Assembly: GCA_902778585.1 (NCBI GenBank)
Contig: CACYYD010000005.1
Location: forward strand, 1-64,000
DNA length: 64,000 bases
Direction: 5' to 3'
Source: an uncultured Eubacteriales bacterium
GTDB taxonomy: Bacteria; Bacillota; Clostridia; Peptostreptococcales; Anaerovoracaceae
Below, one piece after another: positions 1 to 8,842 of the stretch; the first letter of the stretch is position 1; each line of letters opens with the position of its first letter. A model generated the notes under the pieces. It saw only the letters and a program-made list of their open reading frames with translations, did not search any database and was not told where the DNA came from. A program made the translations under genes and the position numbers.

Positions 1-20
1 CAGTGTCTGCTCAACACAAA

Positions 21-70
21 AGCAACCAGCAACATTTACTGTTACTGGTTGCTAAAATCTTTTGATTTTT
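21..70 (+). terminator. Hairpin with following T-rich tract, possible terminator
   Basis: A 14-bp stem with one mismatch (21-34 pairs with 40-53, loop TTTAC) is followed by four A and then a T-rich stretch to about 70. It could terminate a gene to the left of the window or belong to the leader of the transporter operon. The missing upstream sequence prevents a choice. Confidence 0.45.
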
Positions 71-89
71 CACTGTCCTCTTGACGGGT

Positions 90-130
90 AGCAGTTCAAA
101 CTGCTCGGAGCCGGAGGCTCCATAATTATT
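90..130 (+). promoter_or_regulatory. Two small hairpins covering the ribosome binding site of the permease gene
   Basis: AGCAGTT (90-96) faces AACTGCT (99-105), and GGAGCC (107-112) faces GGCTCC (116-121) across a GGA loop. The only good Shine-Dalgarno sequence, GGAGG at 113-117, lies in the loop and 3' arm of the second hairpin, 13 bases before the ATG at 131. Translation control by folding is an inference from this layout. Confidence 0.4.
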
Positions 131-1132
131 ATGAGAAAAAGAGTAATAGCGACATATGCAATACTGGCAGCGCTGCTGATCATTCTGGTGCTGCTCAATA
201 TTCTGCTCGGCAGCTCGTCCGTATCGGCGGCCGAGTCTCTTCGCATACTCTTTTCGCATGATACCGTATCCAAATACGGCAAGATCGTTTGGGATATCCG
301 CATGCCGAGGATACTGGCAGCGGCTCTTCTCGGAGGAGCTCTTGCGGTTTCCGGATTTCTGCTGCAGAACTTCTTCGCGAATCCTATCGCGGGTCCGTAT
401 ATACTTGGTATCTCGTCAGGAGCCAAGCTGGTCGTAGCCTGCGTCATGGTATTCGCGCTCGCCCGCGGCATGATGGTCCATTCGCTGGTGATGATAATCG
501 CGGCTTTTGCGGGCTCGCTCATAGTGACGGGCGTGATCCTTCTGATATCCGGCAAGGTGAAGAGCATGGCAGTACTCATAGTCTGCGGCGTTATGGTCGG
601 ATATATCTGCTCGGCGGTCACGGAATTTCTCGTTACATTCGCCGATGACTCCAACATAGTCAATCTGCACAACTGGTCGATGGGAAGCTTCTCGGCGGTG
701 GGCTGGGACAACATCAGGGTGATCACTGTTGTTGTACTGGTATCGGTGATCATCTCTTTCCTGCTTTCAAAGCCGATGAACGCATTCCAGATGGGCGAGC
801 AGTACGCGGTCAGCGTCGGAGTAAACATCCGCTCATTCAGGATAGGCCTCATAACGCTTTCGAGCATACTGTCGGCGACGGTCACAGCTTTCGCTGGACC
901 GATCTCATTCGTCGGCATAGCTGTCCCGCATATCATAAGGTCGGTCACCGACAGCTCAAAGCCGGTCGTCATGATACCGCAGTGCTTCCTCGGCGGATCC
1001 GTGTTCTGCCTGTTCTGCGACCTGCTGGCGAGGAGCCTTTTCGCGCCGACTGAGATGAGTATAAGTTCGATGACTGCAGTCTTCGGAGCGCCTGTCGTGA
1101 TCGCGATGCTGATAGGAAGAAAGAAGAGGTGA
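131..1132 (+). CDS. FecCD/BtuC-type ABC transporter permease, probably corrinoid uptake
   Basis: Polytopic membrane protein of 333 aa, the normal size for one subunit of the FecCD family, which imports vitamin B12, siderophore iron or haem with a binding protein and an ATPase. The sequence shows an N-terminal membrane helix (about residues 6-27), many further hydrophobic segments, and the family hallmark around residues 55-80 (WDIRMPRILAAALLGGALAV). The ATPase gene follows after 4 bases, so the two are co-translated. No binding-protein gene is seen; it probably lies to the left of the window. The neighbouring B12 genes favour a corrinoid substrate, but iron or haem cannot be excluded from sequence alone. 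Confidence 0.85.
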   Translation: MRKRVIATYAILAALLIILVLLNILLGSSSVSAAESLRILFSHDTVSKYGKIVWDIRMPRILAAALLGGALAVSGFLLQNFFANPIAGPYILGISSGAKLVVACVMVFALARGMMVHSLVMIIAAFAGSLIVTGVILLISGKVKSMAVLIVCGVMVGYICSAVTEFLVTFADDSNIVNLHNWSMGSFSAVGWDNIRVITVVVLVSVIISFLLSKPMNAFQMGEQYAVSVGVNIRSFRIGLITLSSILSATVTAFAGPISFVGIAVPHIIRSVTDSSKPVVMIPQCFLGGSVFCLFCDLLARSLFAPTEMSISSMTAVFGAPVVIAMLIGRKKR

Positions 1133-1136
1133 TCCC

Positions 1137-1937
1137 ATGAGTGACGCAGGAATGAGAACGGTCATCAGGACGGAGAACCTCGACTCGGGATACGGGCACA
1201 AGGTGATAGTCGCCGGCGCTGAGATAGAAGTGCGGGCGGGAGAGATAGTGACACTTATTGGCCCGAACGGCGCGGGTAAATCCACCATACTGAAGACGAT
1301 AGCCGGGCAGCTCGAGCCTGTCGCGGGAACGATATACATAGGAGAGACTGAGCGTTCGTCATACAGTCTCACGGATATAGCAAAGAAGCAGGCCGTGATG
1401 CTCACCGAGAGGATGCCGGCCGAGAAGATGAGCTGCGAAGAAGTGGTATCACTGGGGCGTTACCCTTACACGGGAAGGCTCGGGATACTCTCGGACAGCG
1501 ATAAAAAGATAGTCCGCGATACCATGGAACTGGTACACGTGACGGAGCTGGCTGACAGGAGCTACGACCGGATAAGCGACGGGCAGAGGCAGAGGGTGCT
1601 CCTTGCGAGGGCGATCTGCCAGGAGCCTGAGATAATGATCCTGGACGAGCCTACGTCATACCTCGACATAAGGCACAAGCTGGAGTTCCTGGACCTTGTG
1701 AGGAGTCTCACAAGGGATAAGAAGATAGGCGTTATAATGTCGATGCACGAACTCGAACTCGCGCATCTCATAGCAGACAAGGTCATCTGCATCTCCGCAG
1801 ACGGCATGGTAGAGAAGGTCGGAAGCCCAGAAGAGGTCTTTACCGACGAACTCATAAGCAGGCTGTACGGTCTCGGAGACGGAAGGCTCAGGGAAGTATA
1901 TTCGGGATTTGAAAAGAGCATAGAGAAAGATGTCTAA
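1137..1937 (+). CDS. ABC transporter ATP-binding protein (BtuD/FecE type)
   Basis: Cytoplasmic ATPase of 266 aa that powers the permease encoded just upstream. Walker A is GPNGAGKST at about residues 42-50, the ABC signature is [13 protein letters not shown], Walker B with the D-loop is [12 protein letters not shown], and the switch histidine is in SMHELELA. This full set fits the FecE/BtuD family. The gene starts 4 bases after the permease stop and overlaps the next gene (cobyric acid synthase) by 8 bases, which ties uptake to B12 synthesis in one transcript. The substrate is inferred from context and is probably a corrinoid. Confidence 0.85.
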   Translation: MSDAGMRTVIRTENLDSGYGHKVIVAGAEIEVRAGEIVTLIGPNGAGKSTILKTIAGQLEPVAGTIYIGETERSSYSLTDIAKKQAVMLTERMPAEKMSCEEVVSLGRYPYTGRLGILSDSDKKIVRDTMELVHVTELADRSYDRISDGQRQRVLLARAICQEPEIMILDEPTSYLDIRHKLEFLDLVRSLTRDKKIGVIMSMHELELAHLIADKVICISADGMVEKVGSPEEVFTDELISRLYGLGDGRLREVYSGFEKSIEKDV

Positions 1938-3420
1938 GGTAATAATGGTACAGGGCACCATGTCCAATGCCGGCAAGAGCCTTCTTGCCGCCGGGCTGTG
2001 CCGCATATTCAGACAGGACGGATACAGGGTGGCGCCTTTCAAGTCACAGAACATGGCGCTCAACTCCTTCGCGACGAAGGAGGGACTTGAGATGAGCCGT
2101 GCGCAGGTGGTCCAGGCCGAAGCAGCCGGGATCGAGCCGTTGGTGTGCATGAATCCTATCCTCCTGAAACCGACTGATGACCAGGGGTCACAGGTCATCA
2201 TCAACGGAAAGTCGATCGGCAACATGAAGGCCCGCGACTATTTCAGGTACAAGACAGAACTGATCCCTGTCATAAAGGAAGCATTCCGCAAACTTGAGGA
2301 TCAGTTCGACATAATCGTAATAGAAGGTGCAGGATCGCCGGCAGAGATCAATCTGAGGGAAAACGACATAGTCAACATGGGCCTTGCGGAGATGGTGGAT
2401 GCGCCGGTGCTTCTGGTCGGAGATATCGACAGAGGAGGCGTCTTTGCCCAGCTCCTCGGAACGCTGATGCTCCTCGAGGACAGCGAAAAGGCAAGAGTCG
2501 GCGGACTCATAATCAATAAATTCAGGGGCGACGCGTCGCTCCTTGACAGCGGAATCGAGATGCTCGAAGAAAAGGGCGGAGTCCCGGTAGTGGGCACAGT
2601 GCCGTACATGGATATAAAAGTGGAGGACGAGGATTCCCTGTCGGAGAGGCTCACGGCCGACCGCAGAGGTCTTGTGGACATTGCAGTAGTAAGGCTGCCG
2701 AAGATATCCAACTTCACGGACTTTGACGTGTTTGAGCAGTTCCCGGATGTATCCGTGAGATATGTCACGGAGCCTTCAGAACTGAGAGGGGCCGACATGG
2801 TCGTCCTTCCGGGATCCAAGAGCACGATCGCAGACCTTGCATGGCTGCGCGAAAGAGGCTTCGAAGATGCGATCCTCGAGATGCACAGAAGCGGTGTTCC
2901 GGTCTTCGGTATCTGCGGAGGTTACCAGATGCTCGGACTTGACGTATCTGACCCTGAAGGTGTAGAGGGCGGCGGTGAGATCGACGGTCTGGGTCTGCTG
3001 CCTGTTTCGACGGTCCTCGCCGGCGACAAAAAGACTGAACAGTTCTCCGGACGCTTCTGCAGTACCGAGGGTATTTTTGCGGGTCTCAGCGGACTGGAGA
3101 TAGAAGGATACGAGATCCACATGGGCAGGACTTCACGCAGCGGACGCTGCATGGAGGGCGCTGACTTTACTTCGGGCGGTACAGGGACAGCAAGCGGCGG
3201 AGTCTACGGATCATATATCCACGGTATATTTGACGGAGAAGGGATAGCCGCTGCTGTGGTCAAGGCTCTGGCAGACAGAAAGGGCGTTGTGCTGAGCGGC
3301 GGAGACGCCTCATCGCACAGAGACTTCAAAGAGAAAGAATATGACAGGCTCGCGGCGATACTGAGGGAGAACCTCGATATGGACCGCATCTACGGCATGC
3401 TCAGGGAGGCTGCATTTTGA
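1930..3420 (+). CDS. cbiP: Cobyric acid synthase (CbiP/CobQ)
   Basis: Glutamine-dependent amidotransferase that amidates side chains b, d, e and g of adenosylcobyrinate a,c-diamide. At 496 aa it has the usual length. The N-terminal ATP-binding domain begins with GTMSNAGKS (about residues 9-17) and the region [16 protein letters not shown] follows. The C-terminal type-1 glutaminase domain carries the nucleophile Cys329 in [10 protein letters not shown] and a histidine region near residue 435 (YIHGIFD). The start overlaps the ATPase gene by 8 bases and the stop overlaps the next start (TTGA). CbiA, which is also an amidotransferase, is a separate gene at 15094, so both enzymes of this type are present. 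Confidence 0.95.
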   Translation: MSKVIMVQGTMSNAGKSLLAAGLCRIFRQDGYRVAPFKSQNMALNSFATKEGLEMSRAQVVQAEAAGIEPLVCMNPILLKPTDDQGSQVIINGKSIGNMKARDYFRYKTELIPVIKEAFRKLEDQFDIIVIEGAGSPAEINLRENDIVNMGLAEMVDAPVLLVGDIDRGGVFAQLLGTLMLLEDSEKARVGGLIINKFRGDASLLDSGIEMLEEKGGVPVVGTVPYMDIKVEDEDSLSERLTADRRGLVDIAVVRLPKISNFTDFDVFEQFPDVSVRYVTEPSELRGADMVVLPGSKSTIADLAWLRERGFEDAILEMHRSGVPVFGICGGYQMLGLDVSDPEGVEGGGEIDGLGLLPVSTVLAGDKKTEQFSGRFCSTEGIFAGLSGLEIEGYEIHMGRTSRSGRCMEGADFTSGGTGTASGGVYGSYIHGIFDGEGIAAAVVKALADRKGVVLSGGDASSHRDFKEKEYDRLAAILRENLDMDRIYGMLREAAF

Positions 3421-5006
3421 TAAGCATAGATCCTTTCAATAAAGACAGATATGATGAGGTCAGAGCTGCGTGGGACAGAGTAGCAAAGCCGCTGGGCAGC
3501 CTTGGCAGGTTTGAGGACATCACGGCGCGCATCGGTGCCATACATGACTCGACCGTTATAGATATAAAAAAGCGCGCTGTCATCATGATGATAGCCGACA
3601 ACGGCATAGTCGCCGAGGGCGTTACCCAGTCCGGACAGGACGTCACTGCCGCAGTTGCGGAGTGGATGGGACGCGGCGAGAGCTCGGTCTGCAAGATGGC
3701 AAAGACTGCCAAGGCAGATACAATCCCGGTCGACGTAGGCATCAACATGGAAGGCAGTCCGAAGGGTGTCGTAGACCGCAAAGTCATGAAAGGCACAAGA
3801 AACTTTGCGTACGAGCCCGCAATGACTGAAGATGAGTGCATGCAGGCGATAGAAGCGGGCATCGATATAGTCTGCGACTGCAGCGCAAAAGGATATAAGC
3901 TTCTCGCTACGGGCGAGATGGGTATCGGCAACACGACGACGAGCTCGGCTCTTGCGGCGGCTCTCCTCGGTCTTGATGCAGGAGCGGTCACCGGAAGAGG
4001 CGCTGGACTGAGCACTGCCGGACTCAGGCGCAAGATACAGGTCATTCAGGATGCCCTGGACAGATACTGCACTGAGGATGAGGGCGGGCGTGACAGCTCG
4101 GAGTTTGCGATGCACATGCTCTCATGTGTCGGAGGACTCGACATAGCCGGACTTACCGGAGTTTTCTTAGGCGGCGCGATGAACCGCATTCCGGTCATAA
4201 TCGACGGATTCATAAGCGCAGTCGCGGCTCTTGTGGCCGAAAGACTCGTGCCGGGCACAAAAGACTATATGATCGCATCGCATCAGGGCAAGGAGCCGGG
4301 AATGAAGTACATACTGGACATTCTTGGTCTTGAACCTGTTATCAACGGCATGCTCGCGCTCGGCGAAGGAACAGGCGCAGTGATGCTGATGCCTCTTCTG
4401 GACACAGCGCTGGCTCTTTATTCTGATGGACTGGCCTTCGCGGACACAACTGTCGAACAGTACACAGACTTTGAGGCAGGACCTGAAGGTAGCCAGACCG
4501 TGCTTATCATCGGATACCCTGACAGCGGAAAGTCTGCGATAGCAGAGAAGATGGTGACAGAGATGTCAGATCCGGATTGCAGGCTCTATGTAGCGACAAT
4601 GATACCGTACGGACAGGAGGGCAGGGACAGAGTTGAAAAGCACCGCCGCATGAGAGCAGGCAAAGGCTTCATCACGGTCGAGGCGCCGTATGACATCTGC
4701 GATGCTGTTGAAAAATGCAGCAAAGAAAACGGCTTTGAACTCGGCGATATGACAGTGCTGCTGGAATGCGTTTCGAACCTTGTGGCGAATGAACTCTTCG
4801 AAAAGCATGCTGACAAAGACGGGATGCTGGACAGGCTGAGCAGAGATATCAGCCGCCTGGCAGATATGGCAGACAATCTGGTGATAGTAAGCAATCACTT
4901 CCAGGTGGAAGACTCCTTTGACGGGGAGACCCGCATGTACGCGGAGACACTTGATATACTTAACGAAAGACTCAGCAAGATAGCTGACAACACCATAAGA
5001 CTGTAA
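3417..5006 (+). CDS. Fusion of CobT (DMB phosphoribosyltransferase) and CobU-like kinase/guanylyltransferase
   Basis: Bifunctional protein of 529 aa. Residues about 1-350 are CobT, which makes alpha-ribazole phosphate from nicotinate mononucleotide and a base; the catalytic glutamate region LGEGTGAVM is present. Residues about 360-529 resemble CobU, which phosphorylates adenosylcobinamide and adds GMP. The P-loop reads GYPDSGKS rather than the more usual GGxRSGKS, followed by VEKHRRMR and an acidic segment. These activities are normally on separate proteins. The start is TTG at 3417, overlapping the cbiP stop, and it matches the beginning of the CobT domain. The CobU half is divergent, so its two activities are less certain than the CobT call. 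Confidence 0.88.
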   Translation: MISIDPFNKDRYDEVRAAWDRVAKPLGSLGRFEDITARIGAIHDSTVIDIKKRAVIMMIADNGIVAEGVTQSGQDVTAAVAEWMGRGESSVCKMAKTAKADTIPVDVGINMEGSPKGVVDRKVMKGTRNFAYEPAMTEDECMQAIEAGIDIVCDCSAKGYKLLATGEMGIGNTTTSSALAAALLGLDAGAVTGRGAGLSTAGLRRKIQVIQDALDRYCTEDEGGRDSSEFAMHMLSCVGGLDIAGLTGVFLGGAMNRIPVIIDGFISAVAALVAERLVPGTKDYMIASHQGKEPGMKYILDILGLEPVINGMLALGEGTGAVMLMPLLDTALALYSDGLAFADTTVEQYTDFEAGPEGSQTVLIIGYPDSGKSAIAEKMVTEMSDPDCRLYVATMIPYGQEGRDRVEKHRRMRAGKGFITVEAPYDICDAVEKCSKENGFELGDMTVLLECVSNLVANELFEKHADKDGMLDRLSRDISRLADMADNLVIVSNHFQVEDSFDGETRMYAETLDILNERLSKIADNTIRL

Positions 5007-5008
5007 AC

Positions 5009-5797
5009 ATGAGACTTCTCAGGACTTTAGCGGTAACATTCGCGCTATACTCGAGAATACCGATGCCTCACTTCGAATGGAAGGAAGAAGACATGAGGTA
5101 CAGCATTGCCGCATTCCCGATTGTGGGAGCGGTGATCGGTCTCGTGTTCTTTGGCGTGTCCGTATGCGCATCACGTTTCGCGATACCTGATGCGGCTGCG
5201 GCGCTTTTGCTCGCCGCGGTCCCGCTGATCATCACGGGCGGTTTCCACGCGGATGGCTTCATGGATGTTGCCGATGCGCTGAGTTCGTTCCGCACAAGAG
5301 AAGAAAAACTTGAGATCCTGAAGGACCCTCACATAGGAGCTTTCGCGGTCATAAGATTCGCGGTCTGCGGACTCATATACATCGCGTCGCTGATCATAGT
5401 TCTCGCATCGGAGAACGCGGGCATCCTTGTGACAGGCATCGCGGCGGGCTTCGCTCTGTCGAGGAGCCTCAGCGGTCTCGCCGTGCTGACATTCAGGTCG
5501 GCAAAAAAGGAGGGCATGCTCTATTACGAGTCGACCTCAGCTGCCGGCGGACGGACAGCGAACATCATCGCGGTATGTCTGCTGGCTGCAGCCTCGGTGT
5601 TTGTGATGGTGTACTTCGCATGGCCTGCAGGAGGTATCATGATGTCGGCCGCAGTTTTCAGCTTCTGCTGGTATAAGTACATGAGCTATAAGGAATTCGG
5701 CGGCATCACAGGCGATACTGCAGGATACTTTGTGGTCGTATGTGAGACTGCTGTCGCGGCTGCTGCGGCTCTGGCAGCGATCATCATGCAGCAGTGA
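5009..5797 (+). CDS. cobS: Adenosylcobinamide-GDP ribazoletransferase (cobalamin 5'-phosphate synthase, CobS)
   Basis: Integral membrane enzyme of 262 aa that joins adenosylcobinamide-GDP and alpha-ribazole (phosphate) to form the nucleotide loop of B12. The family start (FALYSRIPMPHFEW), the conserved GGFHADGFMDVADAL at about residues 70-85 and KDPHIGAFAVI are visible, with several hydrophobic helices after them. It lies 2 bases after the CobT-CobU gene, so the enzymes making its two substrates are encoded next to it. The ATG at 5009 gives the standard N-terminus. Confidence 0.95.
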   Translation: MRLLRTLAVTFALYSRIPMPHFEWKEEDMRYSIAAFPIVGAVIGLVFFGVSVCASRFAIPDAAAALLLAAVPLIITGGFHADGFMDVADALSSFRTREEKLEILKDPHIGAFAVIRFAVCGLIYIASLIIVLASENAGILVTGIAAGFALSRSLSGLAVLTFRSAKKEGMLYYESTSAAGGRTANIIAVCLLAAASVFVMVYFAWPAGGIMMSAAVFSFCWYKYMSYKEFGGITGDTAGYFVVVCETAVAAAAALAAIIMQQ

Positions 5798-5847
5798 GCC
5801 TGAGGCGCGGGATAATAAAAAAATCGATCCGGGAGGATATTGAACGA

Positions 5848-6504
5848 ATGAAGTGTTATCTCATAAGACACGGACAGACGATGGGTAACGTTCTGCTCAA
5901 CTTCAACGGCTGCAGGACTGACGAGCCGCTGACTGAAGAAGGCAGGGCGGCTCTGAAGAAAATAGATGATGCAGCGGAAGATGCCGTGCTGTTTGCAAGC
6001 CCGATGAAGAGGGCAATAGAGACGGCATCGATAATGCTGCCGGGCCATGAACCGACGGTCATAGAGGACCTCCGTGAGATGGACTTCGGATACTTCGAAG
6101 GCAAAAACCATAAGACGCTTGACGGAGATCCGGGATATCAGGAGTGGCTGGACAGCGGCGGGGCATCAAAGGTCCCGGGCGGCGAGAGCATAGCGGAATT
6201 CCAGTACAGGGTCGTCGGAGCATTCCGCCTTGCGGTGAAGATGGCGAGCGAAAAAGGCGCTGATACCATGTACATAGTCGCTCATGGCGGAACGCTGATG
6301 GCTGTCATGAACATGCTGACTGGTGAAAGTTATTATGAATTCAACGCGCCGAACGGCGCAGGTTACTGTACAGAGCTGGAGGTAGATGATGCAGGGAATG
6401 TCCTTGCTGCAACTTCATATGATCGCTTTTGCGGCGGGCTTTCTGCTGGATCTGATGGTTGGAGACCCCCACAATATACCCCATCCGGTAGTCCTGTTAG
6501 GTAA
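5848..6504 (+). CDS. Histidine phosphatase family protein, probable alpha-ribazole phosphatase (CobC-like)
   Basis: Cytoplasmic phosphatase of 218 aa in the phosphoglycerate-mutase fold. The catalytic RHG motif is in CYLIRHGQTMGN at residues 2-13, the second arginine is in FASPMKRAIETA, and the second histidine is in YIVAHGGTLMAV. In a B12 operon the likely role is to remove the phosphate from alpha-ribazole 5'-phosphate or cobalamin 5'-phosphate. I chose the ATG at 5848 over an in-frame upstream start at 5794 because GGGAGG precedes it and the RHG motif then sits where the family has it. The 3' end overlaps the cbiB frame by over 100 bases. Other substrates are possible for this broad family. 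Confidence 0.82.
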   Translation: MKCYLIRHGQTMGNVLLNFNGCRTDEPLTEEGRAALKKIDDAAEDAVLFASPMKRAIETASIMLPGHEPTVIEDLREMDFGYFEGKNHKTLDGDPGYQEWLDSGGASKVPGGESIAEFQYRVVGAFRLAVKMASEKGADTMYIVAHGGTLMAVMNMLTGESYYEFNAPNGAGYCTELEVDDAGNVLAATSYDRFCGGLSAGSDGWRPPQYTPSGSPVR

Positions 6505-7405
6505 GCTTATCGCGAGGCTCGACAAAAGCCTGCTCGGGGAGATCCCTCCGGAGAAAAGCGACCCCAATACCAGAGACGCAGCATCGGAAGGACGTAAAGG
6601 TGTGATCCTTGTCATTACTGTGGTGCTGACAGCTGCCGTCGTGACTGCGGCTGTGATGTATGCGGCGTACCGCATTTCTCCGTACATTGGACTTGCCGCG
6701 GAGGCGGTACTTACCTGTTATCTTCTGGCTCAGACCAGCTTAAGGCGCGAGAGCATGAAGGTGTACCGCGAACTCAGGGAAGGAACGCTCAAAAGCGCAA
6801 GGAAGGCGGTCTCCATGATAGTCGGCCGCGATACTGAGGTCCTTGATGAGACGGGAGTCACGAAAGCTGCTGTCGAGACAGTTGCCGAGAACTTCTCGGA
6901 CGGGGTCATAGCGCCGATGCTGTATGCAGCCATCGGAGGACCGGTCCTCGGCATGACATACAAGGCTATCAACACCATGGACTCCATGGTCGGATATAAG
7001 AACGACAGATATATGTGGTTCGGGAAAGCCGCGGCAAAACTTGACGATGCGGCAAACTACATCCCGGCAAGACTGAGCGCGCTGCTTCTCATAGCGGCGA
7101 GCGCCATTGCGGGAAAGGACTATGATGCGGGCAGGGCAGCGCGCATCTGGAAGCGCGACAGGCGCAATCACAAGAGCCCGAACGCTGCACAGACTGAAAG
7201 CGCAGCGGCAGGAGCACTGGGCGTACAGCTTGCAGGAGATGCACAGTACTTCGGCAAGGCAGTGAAAAAACCATACATCGGCGACAAGGTAAGAGAGATC
7301 GAGGCGTACGATATCGTAAGAGTCAACCGCCTCATGCAGGCCGCATCTTTTCTCGGATTCGCGTTATGCCTGGCATCAATCGGAATTGCTGTAATCGCCG
7401 CCTGA
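6386..7405 (+). CDS. cbiB: Adenosylcobinamide-phosphate synthase (CbiB/CobD)
   Basis: Membrane protein of up to 339 aa that attaches the aminopropanol phosphate arm to adenosylcobyric acid. Family signatures are LLDLMVGDPHNIPHPV near the N-terminus, the central ETVAENFSDGVIAPMLYAAIGG region (about residues 165-190), TYKAINTMDSMVGYKND and the C-terminal AGALGVQL. The start lies inside the end of the phosphatase gene. GGAGGT at 6378-6383 could serve ATG 6389 or 6398, so the N-terminus is uncertain by a few residues. The overlap of about 119 bases is unusually long for this tightly packed operon. Confidence 0.93.
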   Translation: MMQGMSLLQLHMIAFAAGFLLDLMVGDPHNIPHPVVLLGKLIARLDKSLLGEIPPEKSDPNTRDAASEGRKGVILVITVVLTAAVVTAAVMYAAYRISPYIGLAAEAVLTCYLLAQTSLRRESMKVYRELREGTLKSARKAVSMIVGRDTEVLDETGVTKAAVETVAENFSDGVIAPMLYAAIGGPVLGMTYKAINTMDSMVGYKNDRYMWFGKAAAKLDDAANYIPARLSALLLIAASAIAGKDYDAGRAARIWKRDRRNHKSPNAAQTESAAAGALGVQLAGDAQYFGKAVKKPYIGDKVREIEAYDIVRVNRLMQAASFLGFALCLASIGIAVIAA

Positions 7406-7665
7406 GTATGACTTGCTGCCGGTATCAATTCAATATGACTTGCCATAAATAACCACAGTACCCGGAATTGATACAGGTTTACTTACCGGAACCCGTAAAG
7501 TAGGTCAAAACGAATAGAGAAATGGCGAAATGACCTACTTCGTGATCTGTATGCATGACTCATAAAAGCAAATAGTAGGTCAAAACAGAGAAGGAATGGA
7601 CTAATAGCCATACTTTGGGGCCTTTAGGCAGAATTCGGGAAAGACTGGTCAAACAGGAGAGCCGG
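7406..7665. repeat. Intergenic stretch with short direct and inverted repeats
   Basis: There is no gene in these 260 bases between cbiB and cobD. The stretch holds TATGACTTGC twice (7407-7416, 7434-7443), a perfect 10-bp inverted repeat GTATCAATTC/GAATTGATAC (7422-7431, 7465-7474), and AAGTAGGTCA (7498-7507) facing TGACCTACTT (7531-7540). AGTAGGTCAAAAC at 7499-7511 recurs at 7574-7586. I recognise no riboswitch core. The repeats could be operator sites or a small degenerate palindromic element. Confidence 0.6.
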
Positions 7666-8754
7666 ATGAATTCGGAATTTAGTACAAATATAAGTGAAGC
7701 CCTGCACGGGGGAGACGTGTACAGAAATGAGGTAAGACTCGATTTTTCGGTAAACCTCAATCCTTTTGACATGCCTCAGGCCGTGCTTGATGCCATACAG
7801 ACAGGTCTTGCCGAGATACATCAGTATCCGGACCCGAAGCAGCAGAAGCTTCGCGAAGGCATAGCTGCTCTTGAAGCCCCGTCCTTCGGAGAGGGCGGAG
7901 CCGGAACTGAAAATGTGGTCTGCGGAAACGGTGCGTCTGAACTCATCATGGCTGCGGTACATGCCGTGATGCCGAAAAAGGCGCTTATCACGGCGCCGTG
8001 CTACGCGGGCTATGCCGTGGCTCTGAAGGCTGCTGATACTGAGATCACGGAATATCCTCTGAAGGAGAGCCTCGGCTTTGCCCTCGATGAGGAATTCCTT
8101 GGCTATATAACAGAAGACACCGGCATGGTCTTCATAACTGACCCGAACAATCCGAACGGGAAGCTCATCAGGCCGGATCTGAAAAAAGCTATCGCCGCGA
8201 AGTGCGAAGAATGCGGGGTAGTTCTCGTGATAGATGAATGCTTCTACCCGCTGACTGATGCAGGACTTGCCGCAAGGCAGGGAGGCAGTGTGATCGCGGA
8301 CAAAGCTCTTCATCTGAGGGCATTCACCAAGACCTTTGCCATACCGGGCATAAGGACAGGCTATCTGCTTTCACGCGATACCGCGCTTCTTGAAAAGATA
8401 AGAAAGCACCTGCCTGAATGGAATGTTTCGAGGATAGCCGAGCGCACGGGCGAAGCTGCCGCAAAAGTCCTGGCAGAAACGGACTATCTCGAAAAGTCCG
8501 TCGGGATGATCTCGCAGGAGAGGTCGTATCTTACAGAGCAGCTCAGCGGACTCGGGATAAAGGTGTATCCGGGAGACACGAATTACCTGCTCATAAGGAG
8601 TGTGCCTGATCTCTACAGCAGGCTTCTGGCAAAAGGCATAATGATAAGGCGCTGCGCCAACTTCAGCGGTCTCGATGACACATACTTCAGGATCGCGGTC
8701 AGGCGGCACACGGACAACGAAGAACTTGTCATGACACTTGGATCCATTTTTTAG
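7666..8754 (+). CDS. cobD: L-threonine-O-3-phosphate decarboxylase (CobD, PLP-dependent)
   Basis: Class I/II aminotransferase-fold enzyme of 362 aa that makes (R)-1-amino-2-propanol phosphate, the arm used by CbiB. Visible signatures are HGGDVYRNEVRLDFSVNLNP near the N-terminus, YPDPKQQKLREG, FITDPNNPNG (PLP-ring contact) and the PLP lysine in AFTKTFAIPGIRTGYLL. ATG 7666 is chosen because CAGGAG lies at the right distance and the HGG motif follows at the expected place; an upstream in-frame start at 7615 lacks a good site. HisC-like aminotransferases are close relatives, but the HGG-NxNP start and the cob context support CobD. Confidence 0.9.
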   Translation: MNSEFSTNISEALHGGDVYRNEVRLDFSVNLNPFDMPQAVLDAIQTGLAEIHQYPDPKQQKLREGIAALEAPSFGEGGAGTENVVCGNGASELIMAAVHAVMPKKALITAPCYAGYAVALKAADTEITEYPLKESLGFALDEEFLGYITEDTGMVFITDPNNPNGKLIRPDLKKAIAAKCEECGVVLVIDECFYPLTDAGLAARQGGSVIADKALHLRAFTKTFAIPGIRTGYLLSRDTALLEKIRKHLPEWNVSRIAERTGEAAAKVLAETDYLEKSVGMISQERSYLTEQLSGLGIKVYPGDTNYLLIRSVPDLYSRLLAKGIMIRRCANFSGLDDTYFRIAVRRHTDNEELVMTLGSIF

Positions 8755-8759
8755 ACATC

Positions 8760-8827
8760 GGCGCACGCAGCAATTATCCCGAAGCGAGCGTGGCAGCGAG
8801 CAGAGGGAAATTGCGACGAGTTGCGCC
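8760..8827 (+). repeat. Long intercistronic hairpin between cobD and cbiC
   Basis: GGCGCA (8760-8765), GCAATT (8770-8775) and TCCC (8777-8780) pair with GGGA (8805-8808), AATTGC (8809-8814) and TGCGCC (8822-8827). The loop holds GCGAGC twice. No T-tract follows, so it is not a standard terminator. It may be a palindromic repeat unit or an RNA processing or stability element. Confidence 0.55.
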
Positions 8828-8842
8828 GCAGGTACAACAGAA

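Noticed and set aside
8738..8842. N-terminal extension of CbiC
   Set aside because: The extra codons are the sequence of the long hairpin and match no CbiC N-terminus.
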